Source of the DNA: Acidobacteriota bacterium
Lineage (GTDB): Bacteria > Acidobacteriota > Vicinamibacteria > Vicinamibacterales > UBA2999
Length of the DNA stretch: 64,000 nt
Direction of reading: 5' to 3'
Assembly (NCBI GenBank): GCA_021730945.1
Contig: JAKFYH010000016.1
Span: 124,001 to 188,000, forward strand
Shown piece after piece: positions 1 to 12,284 of this stretch. The notes under the pieces are model-generated. The model did no database searches. It saw only the letters and a list, made by a program, of their open reading frames with translations, and was not told the origin of the DNA. The translations under genes and the position numbers were made by a program. The first letter of the stretch is position 1. The number at the start of each line of letters is the position of its first letter.

Positions 1-397
1 GGGCGCGTTGCTGGCGGCGGCGCTCCGCCTCCCGCAACTCCCGCTGCACGGCAGGGACAAACCGTCTCAGGTCTTGCTTGAGGATGTAGTCATGCGCGCC
101 CGCCCGCATCATGGCCACCGCCGCGTCTTCGCCAATGCTGCCGGAGACCACCACGAACGGGAGGTCGTGGCCACTGTCTTTGAGTACGCGCAGCGCGGTT
201 GGCGCGTCGAACCCGGGCATCGAATAATCGCAGACCACCAGGTGGCAGGCGTCCCGTTCCAGGGCCGCTGCCATCGCGCCGGCGGTCTGGACGCACTCCC
301 ACTGCGGTTCAAAGCCGCCGCGGCGCAGTTGCCGCAGGACCAGTTCCGCGTCGCTCTCGGAATCTTTGACGATCAGCACCCGTAGCGGTACGGCCAT
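1..397 (-). CDS. Response-regulator receiver protein, partial
   Basis: This is the N-terminal part of a CheY-like receiver; it runs off the left edge, so 132 residues are visible and any output domain is unseen. The phospho-acceptor is D57 in VVCDYSMPG, and later landmarks are the Ser of VVVSGS and the Lys of YILKQ. The usual acidic pair at the start of the fold is K11-D12 here (LIVKDSESD) rather than E-D or D-D, which could weaken Mg2+ binding. The ATG at 397 follows the stop of the preceding regulator gene by one base, so it is the third gene of a leftward kinase/regulator operon. In such operons the third gene is often a hybrid receiver-PAS-kinase protein; that is an inference only. Confidence 0.85.
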   Translation of the reverse strand, partial: MAVPLRVLIVKDSESDAELVLRQLRRGGFEPQWECVQTAGAMAAALERDACHLVVCDYSMPGFDAPTALRVLKDSGHDLPFVVVSGSIGEDAAVAMMRAGAHDYILKQDLRRFVPAVQRELREAERRRQQRA

Positions 398-398
398 C

Positions 399-851
399 TC
401 ATCCCCGCCTGACCGGCGGCGCCTCATTCAGCACCAGCCAGTACAAGCCGATGTGGCGGACAGCCTCGCTGAACTGTTCGAAGTCCACGGGCTTACGGAT
501 GTAGCTGTTGGCACCCAGGCCGTAACTGTTCACGAGGTCCTGTTCCTGGTTGGACGAGGTGAGGACGACCACCGGCTGCATGCGCGTTCTCGGGTCTTCG
601 CGCAGCCGCTGGAGCACCTCCAGACCACTCACCTTCGGGAGCTTCAAGTCCAGCAACACCAGTTGTGGCGAGACACTCACGTCGCGACCGGCGTAGGCCC
701 CCGTGCCAAAGAGGTAATCAAGGGCCTCGGCGCCGTCCCTGGCCACGATCACTTCGTTCAGAATGTGGTTTCGCTTCAGCGCCCGGATGGTGAGCAGTTC
801 GTCGTCCGGGTTGTCTTCCACGAGCAAGATTGCTTTTCCGGTGGCGGTCAT
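399..851 (-). CDS. Rcp1-like single-domain response regulator
   Basis: A 150-residue stand-alone receiver of the type found beside phytochrome-like and PAS histidine kinases. It has the acidic pair ED at residues 12-13 (LLVEDNPDD), the phospho-acceptor D68 in LVLLDLKLP, the T/S of VVLTSS and the conserved K120 in YIRKPVDF. The family inserts residues between beta-2 and beta-3 (around YLFGTGAY here). There is no output domain, so it probably passes phosphate on or acts by protein contact. Its start overlaps the kinase stop by 4 bp, which indicates translational coupling, and the cognate partner is very likely that kinase. Confidence 0.93.
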   Translation of the reverse strand: MTATGKAILLVEDNPDDELLTIRALKRNHILNEVIVARDGAEALDYLFGTGAYAGRDVSVSPQLVLLDLKLPKVSGLEVLQRLREDPRTRMQPVVVLTSSNQEQDLVNSYGLGANSYIRKPVDFEQFSEAVRHIGLYWLVLNEAPPVRRG

Positions 852-2011
852 GACGGGTCCTCGACGACAGGAAGTGTGAAGTAGAACGTCGCGCCCTTGT
901 CAGGTTGGGCTTCCGCCCAGACGCGGCCGCCGTGGCGAAGAATGACCCGTTGGACCGTCGCCAGTCCGATTCCCGTGCCGGGAAACTCGGCGGTGGTGTG
1001 CATCCGCTGAAAGGCGCCAAACAGGCGGCCGGCATAGGTCATGTCAAAACCGGCGCCGTTGTCGCGCACGAAAAACACGCCGTCAGAGACGCGGCCCAGC
1101 CGGCCCATTTCGATGTGGGCCTGCTCGCGACGCCCCGTGAACTTGAACGCATTGCCCAACAGGTTGTCGAGCATGACCCGCAGCAGTTGCGGGTCACCGC
1201 TCGCGGCCAGGCCCTCGCCGATCCGCCAGTGAACCAACCGTTCTCCTTGCTGCTGCCGCAACTCGGCAATGGCCAGTTGCGCCAGCGCGGTCAGGTCCAC
1301 CCGGTCGTGCGTCATCTCCTGGCGCGTCACCATCGACAGGCCGAGGATGTCGTCAATCAGCCGGCCCATCTGCTGCGCCCCTGCACGAACCCGCCGCAGG
1401 TAGTCCTGGCCGGTGGCATCGAGCCGGTCGCCGTAGTCCTCCAGCAGGGCCTGGCTGAAGCCGTCCATGCTGCGCAGTGGCGCGCGCAGGTCGTGCGAGA
1501 CGGAATAGGCGAACGACTCCATTTCGGCGTTGGCGGACTCAAGTTGCGCGGCCCGGCGCTGGAGGTCGGCATTCAGTTGGGCCACGGTCTCCTCAGCCAC
1601 CTTGCGCTTGGTGATCTCGGTGCGGATGGTGATGAACTCGACCGGCCGGCCGGCCGGATCCACTCTCGGTACAATGCTGGCGGACACCCAGTAGAAGGAG
1701 CCGTCCTTGGCGCGGTTGCGCAACTCGCCGTGCCAGACCTGCCCGCCAAGAATGGTTTGCCACAACTCCTTCATCATCGCCTTCGGGTGGTACCCCGAGT
1801 TGAGGATGCGGAAATCCTGGCCCAGCAGTTCCGATCGCGAGTACTGGGTAACAGCGCAGAACTTGTCGTTGACGTAGGTGAACCGGCCCTCACTGGAAGT
1901 GATGGCCGCCATGGCGTGGAAGTCGATACCGAGCTTGAGCAGGGCCAGGGCGCCTGAATCCATGCCTTCGTCGTTATCGGCGTGTCCGGTCTGGCCTGGG
2001 GGGCCGTTCAT
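848..2011 (-). CDS. PAS-domain sensor histidine kinase
   Basis: A 387-residue cytoplasmic kinase with no membrane segment. An N-terminal PAS domain covers about residues 25-135 (FTYVNDKF near the start, KDGSFYWVSASIVP in the core), followed by a short coiled coil and the dimerisation/phospho-acceptor helix with H173 in YSVSHDLRAPL. The ATPase part shows the N box (DNLLGNAFKF), G1 (RDNGAGFDM) and G2 (GTGIGLATV). This layout matches the soluble phytochrome-like kinases that phosphorylate Rcp1-type regulators, and such a regulator is encoded next with a 4 bp overlap. No ligand can be deduced for the PAS domain. Confidence 0.93.
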   Translation of the reverse strand: MNGPPGQTGHADNDEGMDSGALALLKLGIDFHAMAAITSSEGRFTYVNDKFCAVTQYSRSELLGQDFRILNSGYHPKAMMKELWQTILGGQVWHGELRNRAKDGSFYWVSASIVPRVDPAGRPVEFITIRTEITKRKVAEETVAQLNADLQRRAAQLESANAEMESFAYSVSHDLRAPLRSMDGFSQALLEDYGDRLDATGQDYLRRVRAGAQQMGRLIDDILGLSMVTRQEMTHDRVDLTALAQLAIAELRQQQGERLVHWRIGEGLAASGDPQLLRVMLDNLLGNAFKFTGRREQAHIEMGRLGRVSDGVFFVRDNGAGFDMTYAGRLFGAFQRMHTTAEFPGTGIGLATVQRVILRHGGRVWAEAQPDKGATFYFTLPVVEDPS

Positions 2012-2081
2012 GGAAGTCCTCGCGAACCACTTGCAATTGCTGGGCGCCGTCTGTGGCTTTCCTTCGGACTCTACACCCGAT

Positions 2082-3056
2082 TCATTGGCGTGCTCCCGCT
2101 ATCTCGTACGAGCGCAGTCGAGCCGCATGGTCATGAATATGTGAGACCACGATCAGTTCGTCAGCCGCGGTCTTCTCAACAAAAGCCGCGACTTGCGGTC
2201 GAATAGTGTCGCCCGACCCCACAAAAGAGACCCGCGCCGGCGTCGTGACCCCAGCCACCTCAGCCGTGTCGCGCTCCCACTCCTTTGAGGGCGGCGGCAA
2301 CTGGATCGGCCGTCCCGCCCGCAGGCTCGCAAACGCCTGCCGGCCAGACGAGGCCAGGAAGCGCGCCTCGTCGTCGCTATCGGCCGCCACGACGTTGACG
2401 CCGAGCATGAGATACGGCCGCGCGAGCTGTTCGGAAGGTGTGAACCGGGCACGGTAGATCGCGGCGGCCTCGTCCAGCATCGCCGGCGCGAAATGCGACG
2501 CGAAGGCGAAGGGCAAGCCCAGGGCGGCGGCGACCTGCGCCCCGAACGTGCTCGACCCGAGAATCCAGATCGGCACCGTCAACCCGCCCCCCGGCACCGC
2601 GCGCACCGCCTGGCGGGGTTTCGGCGCGCGGAAGAAGGCCATCACCTCCATCACGTCCTGCGGAAACGCGTCTGGATTGGTGTTCAGCGTGCGCCGCAGT
2701 GCGACGGCGGCGGCGTGATCGGTGCCGGGCGCGCGGCCCAGGCCCAGGTCGACCCGGCCGGGGAACAGCGACGCCAGCGTGCCGAACTGTTCGGCCACCT
2801 GGAGCGGAGCGTGGTTGGGCAGCATGATGCCGCCCGCGCCGATGCGAATGGTCGTGGTGCCGGCCCCGACATGCCCAATCAATACCGCGGTCGCCGCGCT
2901 GGCGATGCCGGGCATGTTGTGATGCTCGGCCAGCCAGAACCGCTGGTAGCCCCAGCGTTCGGCGTGCTGGGCGAGGTCGAGCGTGTTGCGAAACGCCTGC
3001 GCCGCCGTGCCGCCCTCAATGATGGGCGAGAGGTCGAGCACCGAGAGCGGGACCAC
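2082..3056 (-). CDS. Luciferase-like flavin monooxygenase family protein (LLM)
   Basis: A 324-residue TIM-barrel protein of the bacterial luciferase-like superfamily, MsnO8/YhbW subgroup, which normally uses FMNH2 or F420. Signature stretches are LSVLDLSPI at the N-terminus, [15 protein letters not shown] (the conserved HH region), [16 protein letters not shown], and [17 protein letters not shown] chose the GTG at 3056 because it lies six bases past the stop of the glutaryl-CoA dehydrogenase gene and the family homology starts at this VPLSVLDL; upstream in-frame sequence only shadows that gene. It is probably co-transcribed with gcdH. The substrate cannot be inferred. Confidence 0.88.
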   Translation of the reverse strand: MVPLSVLDLSPIIEGGTAAQAFRNTLDLAQHAERWGYQRFWLAEHHNMPGIASAATAVLIGHVGAGTTTIRIGAGGIMLPNHAPLQVAEQFGTLASLFPGRVDLGLGRAPGTDHAAAVALRRTLNTNPDAFPQDVMEVMAFFRAPKPRQAVRAVPGGGLTVPIWILGSSTFGAQVAAALGLPFAFASHFAPAMLDEAAAIYRARFTPSEQLARPYLMLGVNVVAADSDDEARFLASSGRQAFASLRAGRPIQLPPPSKEWERDTAEVAGVTTPARVSFVGSGDTIRPQVAAFVEKTAADELIVVSHIHDHAARLRSYEIAGARQ

Positions 3057-3061
3057 GGCGG

Positions 3062-4252
3062 TCAGTTGGCGAACGCCGGAATGCCGGTCTGGGCGCGGCC
3101 CAGAATCAACGCGTGAATGTCGTGCGTGCCTTCGTAGGTGTTCACGACTTCCAGGTTCACCAGGTGGCGAATCACCGCGAACTCGTCGGTGATGCCGTTG
3201 CCGCCCATCATGTCGCGTGCCAGCCGCGCAATGTCCAGCGCCTTGCCGCAGGAGTTGCGCTTCATCAGCGACGTCAGCTCCACCGCCGCCGTGCCCTCCT
3301 CCTTCATCCGGCCCAGGCGCAGGCACCCCTGCAGGCCGAGCGCGATCTCGGTCTGCATGTCGGCGAGCTTCTTCTGGATTAACTGGTTGGCGGCCAGCGG
3401 CCGGCCGAACTGCTTGCGCTCCAGCACATACTCGCGCGACCGCAGCCAGCAGTCCTCGGCCGCGCCCATGGCGCCCCAGGCAATGCCGTAGCGCGCACTG
3501 TTCAGGCAGGTGAACGGTCCCTTCAAGCCCTTGATCTCGGGAAACGCGTTCTCCTCCGGGCAGAACACGTTGTCCATCACCACTTCACCGGTGATGCTGG
3601 TTCGCAGCCCGACCTTGCCATGAATGGGTGGCGCCGTCAGCCCCTTCGCGCCCTTCTCCAGCACAAACCCGCGAATCTCCCCGGCGTCGTCCTTGGCCCA
3701 GATGATGAAGACGTCGGCGATCGGGCTGTTGCTGATCCAGGACTTGGTGCCGGTGAGCGCGTAGCCGCCGTCCACCTTCACGGCGCGAGTGGTCATGCTG
3801 CCCGGGTCGGAGCCGGCGTTGGGTTCGGTGAGGCCAAAACAGCCAATCCACTCGCCGGTGGCCAGCTTCGGCAGGAACTTCTGCTTCTGCGCCTCGGTGC
3901 CGAATTCATTGATCGGCACCATGACCAGCGAGCCCTGCACGCTCATCATCGAGCGGAATCCGGAATCAACCCGCTCCACCTCGCGCGCCACCAGGCCGTA
4001 GGCCACATAGCCGAGGCCGGCGCCGCCGTACTCCTCGGGAATGACGATGCCGAGCATGTCGAGGGCGCCGAGCTCACGGAAGATCGCCGGGTCGGGTTTC
4101 TCGTGGCGGAACATCTCGAGGACCCGGGGCGCCAGCTTGTCGGTGCAATAGGCGCGGGCGCTGTCGCGCACCATGCGCTCTTCCGCGGTGAGCTGCTGGT
4201 CGAGCAGGAACGGGTCGCTCCAGTTGAAGCGGGTCTTGGTCGGGGTGGCCAT
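3062..4252 (-). CDS. gcdH: Glutaryl-CoA dehydrogenase
   Basis: A 396-residue acyl-CoA dehydrogenase that oxidises and decarboxylates glutaryl-CoA to crotonyl-CoA with FAD, in lysine/tryptophan and aromatic breakdown. The C-terminal signature [16 protein letters not shown] contains the catalytic Glu and is the glutaryl-CoA dehydrogenase form. [17 protein letters not shown] is the FAD-contacting strand, and [13 protein letters not shown] holds the family Arg-Ser that recognises the glutaryl carboxylate. The ATG at 4252 gives [11 protein letters not shown] and the usual length; a longer in-frame extension to 4321 is low complexity and unlikely. It is followed by the luciferase-like gene and diverges from amt. 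Confidence 0.92.
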   Translation of the reverse strand: MATPTKTRFNWSDPFLLDQQLTAEERMVRDSARAYCTDKLAPRVLEMFRHEKPDPAIFRELGALDMLGIVIPEEYGGAGLGYVAYGLVAREVERVDSGFRSMMSVQGSLVMVPINEFGTEAQKQKFLPKLATGEWIGCFGLTEPNAGSDPGSMTTRAVKVDGGYALTGTKSWISNSPIADVFIIWAKDDAGEIRGFVLEKGAKGLTAPPIHGKVGLRTSITGEVVMDNVFCPEENAFPEIKGLKGPFTCLNSARYGIAWGAMGAAEDCWLRSREYVLERKQFGRPLAANQLIQKKLADMQTEIALGLQGCLRLGRMKEEGTAAVELTSLMKRNSCGKALDIARLARDMMGGNGITDEFAVIRHLVNLEVVNTYEGTHDIHALILGRAQTGIPAFAN

Positions 4253-4333
4253 CCTGATAATCGTCTCACAGGACCGGCGGCGGCGGCGGCAGCGAACGAA
4301 CGTGGCCGAGATGGAATCCACAAGTTTGTCATA

Positions 4334-4362
4334 TTGGACATGGGACGGCCTCTACCTATTCA
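4334..4362 (+). promoter_or_regulatory. Possible sigma70-type promoter for amt
   Basis: TTGGAC and TATTCA are spaced by 17 bases between the divergent gcdH and amt genes. The -10 element ends only 8 bases before the amt ATG at 4371, so use of this promoter would give a nearly leaderless message. No sigma54 -24/-12 element was seen, although amt/glnK promoters are sigma54-dependent in many proteobacteria. Confidence 0.3.
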
Positions 4363-4370
4363 ATATCGTC

Positions 4371-5660
4371 ATGAACAACGCCGACATCGCATGGATGCTG
4401 GTGGCCACCTCGCTCGTGCTGTTGATGACGCCGGCGCTCGCCTTCTTCTACGGCGGGCTGGTGCGCTCGAAGAACGCCCTCAACACCATGATGATGAGTT
4501 TCGTCGCGCTCGGTCCGGTGGCTGTGGTGTGGGCGCTCATCGGTTACTCCCTGGCCTTCGCGCCTGGCGGTCCGGCGATCGGATCGCTCGCGTTTGCCGG
4601 GCTGCGCGACGTCGGCCTTGAGGCGCAGGGCACCATTCCGCATGTGCTGTTCATGTGCTTCCAGGGGACGTTCGCCATCATCACGCCGGCGCTGATTTCC
4701 GGCGCGGTGGTGGAGCGCATGCGGTTCAACGCCTACCTGGCCTTCATTGCCTTGTGGGTGCTGGTGGTTTACGCCCCGGTGGCGCACTGGGTGTGGGGCG
4801 GCGGGTTCCTGGCCACGATGGGCGCGCTTGATTTCGCCGGCGGCGCGGTGGTGCATGTCAACGCCGCGTCGGCGGCGCTGGTCGCCGCCATGGTGGTGGG
4901 CCCGCGCAAGGATTACGGCCGCCACGCGATCCTGCCGCACAACGTGCCCTTCGTGATGCTGGGCGCCGGGCTGCTGTGGTTTGGCTGGTTCGGCTTCAAT
5001 GCCGGGAGCGCGCTGTCGGCCGGCACTTCGGCCGCGCTGGCGTTTACCAACACGTTGCTGGCGCCGGCCGCTGCCCTGGCGACGTGGACACTGATCGATC
5101 TGCTGCGCGGTGGCCCGGTGACGGCGGTCGGCGCCGCGACCGCAATTGTCGTCGGCCTGGTGGTGGTGACCCCGGCGGCCGGTTACATCAGCCCGATCTC
5201 GGCGATTGCGATGGGCGCGATCGGCGCGTTTCCCAGCTATTTCGCCCTGATCTACCGCGCCAAGACCAAGCTGGATGATTCACTGGACGTCGTGGCCGCG
5301 CATGGCCTGGGCGGCGCCACCGGCGCCATCCTGACCGGCGTGTTCGCCGAGGCCGCCTGGAGCGGCGGCGCCAACGGATTGATCGGCGGCCACCCCGGCC
5401 AGGTGCTGACGCAACTGGTCAGCGTCGTGATCGTGCTGGCCTATAGCGGCGGCATGACCTTCGTCCTGCTGCAGGGGCTGGCGCTCGTGATGCCGCTGCG
5501 CATCGGCGACCGCCACGAGGGCCTGGGCCTTGATGTGACCGACCACGGCGAGGAAGCCTATACGCACGGTGACGGCGCCATCCTGGTCAAGCCAAAGGTC
5601 GAGGCGATGGCCCTGACGGCGGTTGACGCCGTCGCAGTTCAAAGCGGCGGGCGGTCATGA
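4371..5660 (+). CDS. amt: Ammonium transporter (Amt/Rh family)
   Basis: A 429-residue inner-membrane ammonium channel with about 11 hydrophobic helices. The family core is clear: LAFFYGGLVRSKN after the first helix, DFAGGAVVHVNA with the first pore His, WFGWFGFNAGSA, and VAAHGLGGATGAILTG with the second pore His. The ATG at 4371 gives the usual short periplasmic N-terminus (MNNADIAWMLV); an in-frame ATG at 4311 would add 20 residues and is less likely. The stop overlaps the start of the P-II gene by 4 bp, the classic amtB-glnK pairing in which P-II plugs the channel. With gltBD downstream this forms an ammonium uptake and assimilation block. Confidence 0.95.
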   Translation: MNNADIAWMLVATSLVLLMTPALAFFYGGLVRSKNALNTMMMSFVALGPVAVVWALIGYSLAFAPGGPAIGSLAFAGLRDVGLEAQGTIPHVLFMCFQGTFAIITPALISGAVVERMRFNAYLAFIALWVLVVYAPVAHWVWGGGFLATMGALDFAGGAVVHVNAASAALVAAMVVGPRKDYGRHAILPHNVPFVMLGAGLLWFGWFGFNAGSALSAGTSAALAFTNTLLAPAAALATWTLIDLLRGGPVTAVGAATAIVVGLVVVTPAAGYISPISAIAMGAIGAFPSYFALIYRAKTKLDDSLDVVAAHGLGGATGAILTGVFAEAAWSGGANGLIGGHPGQVLTQLVSVVIVLAYSGGMTFVLLQGLALVMPLRIGDRHEGLGLDVTDHGEEAYTHGDGAILVKPKVEAMALTAVDAVAVQSGGRS

Positions 5661-6022
5661 AACTGATCGTGGCCATCGTCAGGCCCGAGAAGTTGAGCGA
5701 CGTGCTGGAGGCGTTGTTTCATGCCGATATTCGCGGCCTGACCATCAGCCGGGTGCAGGGACATGGCGGCGAGATCGAGCACGTCGAGAACTACCGCGGC
5801 ACCAGCGTGAAGATGGCGCTGGCCGAGAAGGTGCGGATCGAGATTGGAGTCTCGAATCACTTCGTGCAGCCGACCATCGACACCATTCTCGAGGCCGCGC
5901 GCACCGGCGAGGTCGGCGACGGCAAAATCATGGTGCTGCCGATCGAGAAGATCTACCGGATTCGCACCGGCGAATCCGACCAGGACGCAGTCACGCCGGT
6001 CGCCAGCGATCAATCTGAATAA
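5657..6022 (+). CDS. glnK: P-II family nitrogen regulator
   Basis: A 121-residue signal protein that binds ATP/ADP and 2-oxoglutarate and regulates Amt and nitrogen enzymes. The N-terminus MKLIVAIVRPEKL, the loop start RVQGHGG, KVRIEIGV and the C-terminal RTGEVGDGKIMVLPIE are typical P-II signatures. The T-loop reads ENYRGTSVKMAL: the equivalent of Tyr46 is kept, but the usual Tyr51 uridylylation site is Val, so covalent control by GlnD looks absent. It overlaps amt by 4 bp (ATGA). GlnB and GlnK cannot be separated by sequence alone; the symbol follows the link with amt. Confidence 0.93.
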   Translation: MKLIVAIVRPEKLSDVLEALFHADIRGLTISRVQGHGGEIEHVENYRGTSVKMALAEKVRIEIGVSNHFVQPTIDTILEAARTGEVGDGKIMVLPIEKIYRIRTGESDQDAVTPVASDQSE

Positions 6023-6089
6023 GAGATACTAGTTATAAATAGATTGCGCTTTCGTTATGAATGACGATTACCTCTAATAGGTCATCGCC
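6023..6089 (+). promoter_or_regulatory. AT-rich leader before gltB with possible -10 element
   Basis: This 67-base gap is clearly richer in A+T than its surroundings and contains TATAAAT near 6034, a plausible -10 element for gltB. No convincing -35 element or strong Shine-Dalgarno sequence was seen, and no operator symmetry is obvious. Confidence 0.3.
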
Positions 6090-10634
<4,545 letters not shown>

Positions 10635-10651
10635 GGAAATCAGCCAGCTAC

Positions 10652-12124
10652 ATGGGCAAACCAACCGGCTTCATCGAGTTCGCGCGCAGCAAACCGCCGT
10701 CACGCCCGGTCAGCGAGCGGACGGGCGACTACCGTCAGGTCTACCAGGCCTTCCCGGTCGAGGAACTGACGCGCCAGGCCGCGCGCTGCATGGACTGTGG
10801 CATTCCGTTCTGCCACCAGGGTTGTCCGCTCGGCAATTTGATTCCCGACTGGAACGACCTCGTCTACAAGAACAACTGGCGCGCCGCCATCGAGCGCCTG
10901 CACCAGACCAACAACTTCCCAGAGTTCACCGGCCTGCTCTGCCCGGCACCGTGCGAAGGTTCGTGCGTGCTCGGCATCAACAAGGAGCCCGTCACCATCA
11001 AGTCGATCGAGCTGTCGATCGTCGATCGCGCGTTTGATGAAGGCTGGATCGTGCCGGAGCCGCCGGTCACCCGCACCTGGAAGAAGGTGGCGGTGATTGG
11101 TTCCGGCCCGGCCGGGTTGGCGGCGGCCGCGCAGCTCAACCGCGCCGGCCATAGCGTGACCGTGTTCGAGCGCTCCGATCGGGTCGGCGGCCTGCTGCGC
11201 TACGGCATTCCCGAGTTCAAGATGGAAAAGCGCGTGCTCGATCGCCGCCTGGCCCTGATGACCGCCGAGGGCGTGGCCTTTCGCACCGGCATGAACGTGG
11301 GCGAGGATGTCACTGCCCAAGACCTGCGGCGCGACTTCGACGCCATCCTGCTCGCCGCCGGCGCCGGCCATCCGCGCGACCTCGCCGTGGCCGGGCGGCA
11401 ACTGCGTGGAGTGCACTTCGCGATGGAGTTTCTCACCCAGCAGAACCGTCGCTGCAACACAGATGCGGCGAAGGCCAGGGCCACAGATGACACAGATAGC
11501 GCCGATTTGGTGCTCTCAGATCAGGAGCCGATCACTGCGGCCGGCAAGCACGTCGTGATCATCGGTGGCGGCGACACCGGCGCCGATTGCCTGGGCACGG
11601 TGCATCGCCAGGGCGCCGCGTCGGTGAGCCAACTGGAGCTGCTGCCGGCGCCGCCGCCGCAGCGCGCCGAAGACAATCCCTGGCCGCTGTGGCCAAACAT
11701 CTTTCGCACCTCGTCTGCCCACGAAGAAGGCGGCGACCGCGTTTATGCCGTGGCCACGACCGAGTTCACCGGCGACGCCAGTGGCCACGTGCGGGCGCTC
11801 CGCGGCCACCAGGTCAGCCGCGTCGTGACCGATGGCCGGCCGACGTTCGAGCCCCTGGCCGGCAGCGCGTTCGAAATGAAGGCCGACCTGGTCCTGCTCG
11901 CAATGGGATTTGCCGGGCCCGAGAAGAGCCGGCTGCTGTCGGACCTCAAGGTGGCGCTGAACCAACGCGGCACCGTCGCGCGTGACGATCAGTGGATGAC
12001 CAACGTCCCCGGCATCTTCACCGCTGGCGACATGCAGCGTGGCCAGTCACTAATTGTCTGGGCGATTGACGACGGCCGCCGGGCCGCCGCGGCGATGGAC
12101 GCCTACCTGACTAAAGAAATCTAG
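10652..12124 (+). CDS. gltD: Glutamate synthase small (beta) subunit
   Basis: A 490-residue FAD/NADPH subunit that passes electrons to GltB. N-terminal Cys motifs for iron-sulfur binding are [14 protein letters not shown] and [10 protein letters not shown]. The FAD fold starts at [12 protein letters not shown] and the NADPH fold at [11 protein letters not shown], and the C-terminal ATG-like motif is [16 protein letters not shown] chose the ATG at 10652, which gives the standard [12 protein letters not shown] start. Between LTQQNRR and GKHVVIIGG there are about 30 residues, roughly 15 more than I expect for the family. That stretch is encoded by a copy of a repeat also present right after the gene (11457-11507 and 12124-12284), and the reading frame stays open through it. 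Confidence 0.95.
   Translation: MGKPTGFIEFARSKPPSRPVSERTGDYRQVYQAFPVEELTRQAARCMDCGIPFCHQGCPLGNLIPDWNDLVYKNNWRAAIERLHQTNNFPEFTGLLCPAPCEGSCVLGINKEPVTIKSIELSIVDRAFDEGWIVPEPPVTRTWKKVAVIGSGPAGLAAAAQLNRAGHSVTVFERSDRVGGLLRYGIPEFKMEKRVLDRRLALMTAEGVAFRTGMNVGEDVTAQDLRRDFDAILLAAGAGHPRDLAVAGRQLRGVHFAMEFLTQQNRRCNTDAAKARATDDTDSADLVLSDQEPITAAGKHVVIIGGGDTGADCLGTVHRQGAASVSQLELLPAPPPQRAEDNPWPLWPNIFRTSSAHEEGGDRVYAVATTEFTGDASGHVRALRGHQVSRVVTDGRPTFEPLAGSAFEMKADLVLLAMGFAGPEKSRLLSDLKVALNQRGTVARDDQWMTNVPGIFTAGDMQRGQSLIVWAIDDGRRAAAAMDAYLTKEI
11457..11507. repeat. CACAGATG-type repeat copy inside gltD
   Basis: About 51 bases within gltD contain CACAGATG, GCCACAGATGACACAGAT and CAACACAGATG. The 23 bases at 11475-11497 are the exact reverse complement of 12220-12242, downstream of the gene. 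The segment encodes a polar Ala/Thr/Asp-rich insert (around [11 protein letters not shown]) between conserved parts of GltD, in frame. Confidence 0.75.
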
Positions 12125-12284
12125 CCACAGACGACACCGAGAACACAGAGCCAACCCGGTCAAAATGCAAATCGGCTCGTTCGAAGCCCGATCGCATTTC
12201 GAAAGATTGCCTCTGCGTCATCTGTGTCATCTGTGGCCCTGGTCTGCCGTTCTTCTGTGGCCCTGGTCTGCCGTTCTTCTGTGT
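12124..12284. repeat. Inverted CACAGA/TCTGTG repeat with a 24 bp tandem duplication
   Basis: Between the convergent gltD and quinoprotein genes, GCCACAGACGACACCGAG near the gltD stop is roughly the inverse of CATCTGTGTCATCTGTGGC at 12219-12237, so the gap could fold into a long imperfect stem. Within it a 24-base unit beginning CTGTGGCCCTGG is tandemly duplicated exactly (12231-12254 and 12255-12278) and followed by a partial third start. Similar degenerate sequence occurs inside gltD and at 30142-30185. Confidence 0.75.

Noticed and set aside
12231..12278. Tandem 24 bp units as a CRISPR or iteron origin.
   Set aside because: Only two units without spacers, between two ordinary chromosomal genes, and no replication gene.
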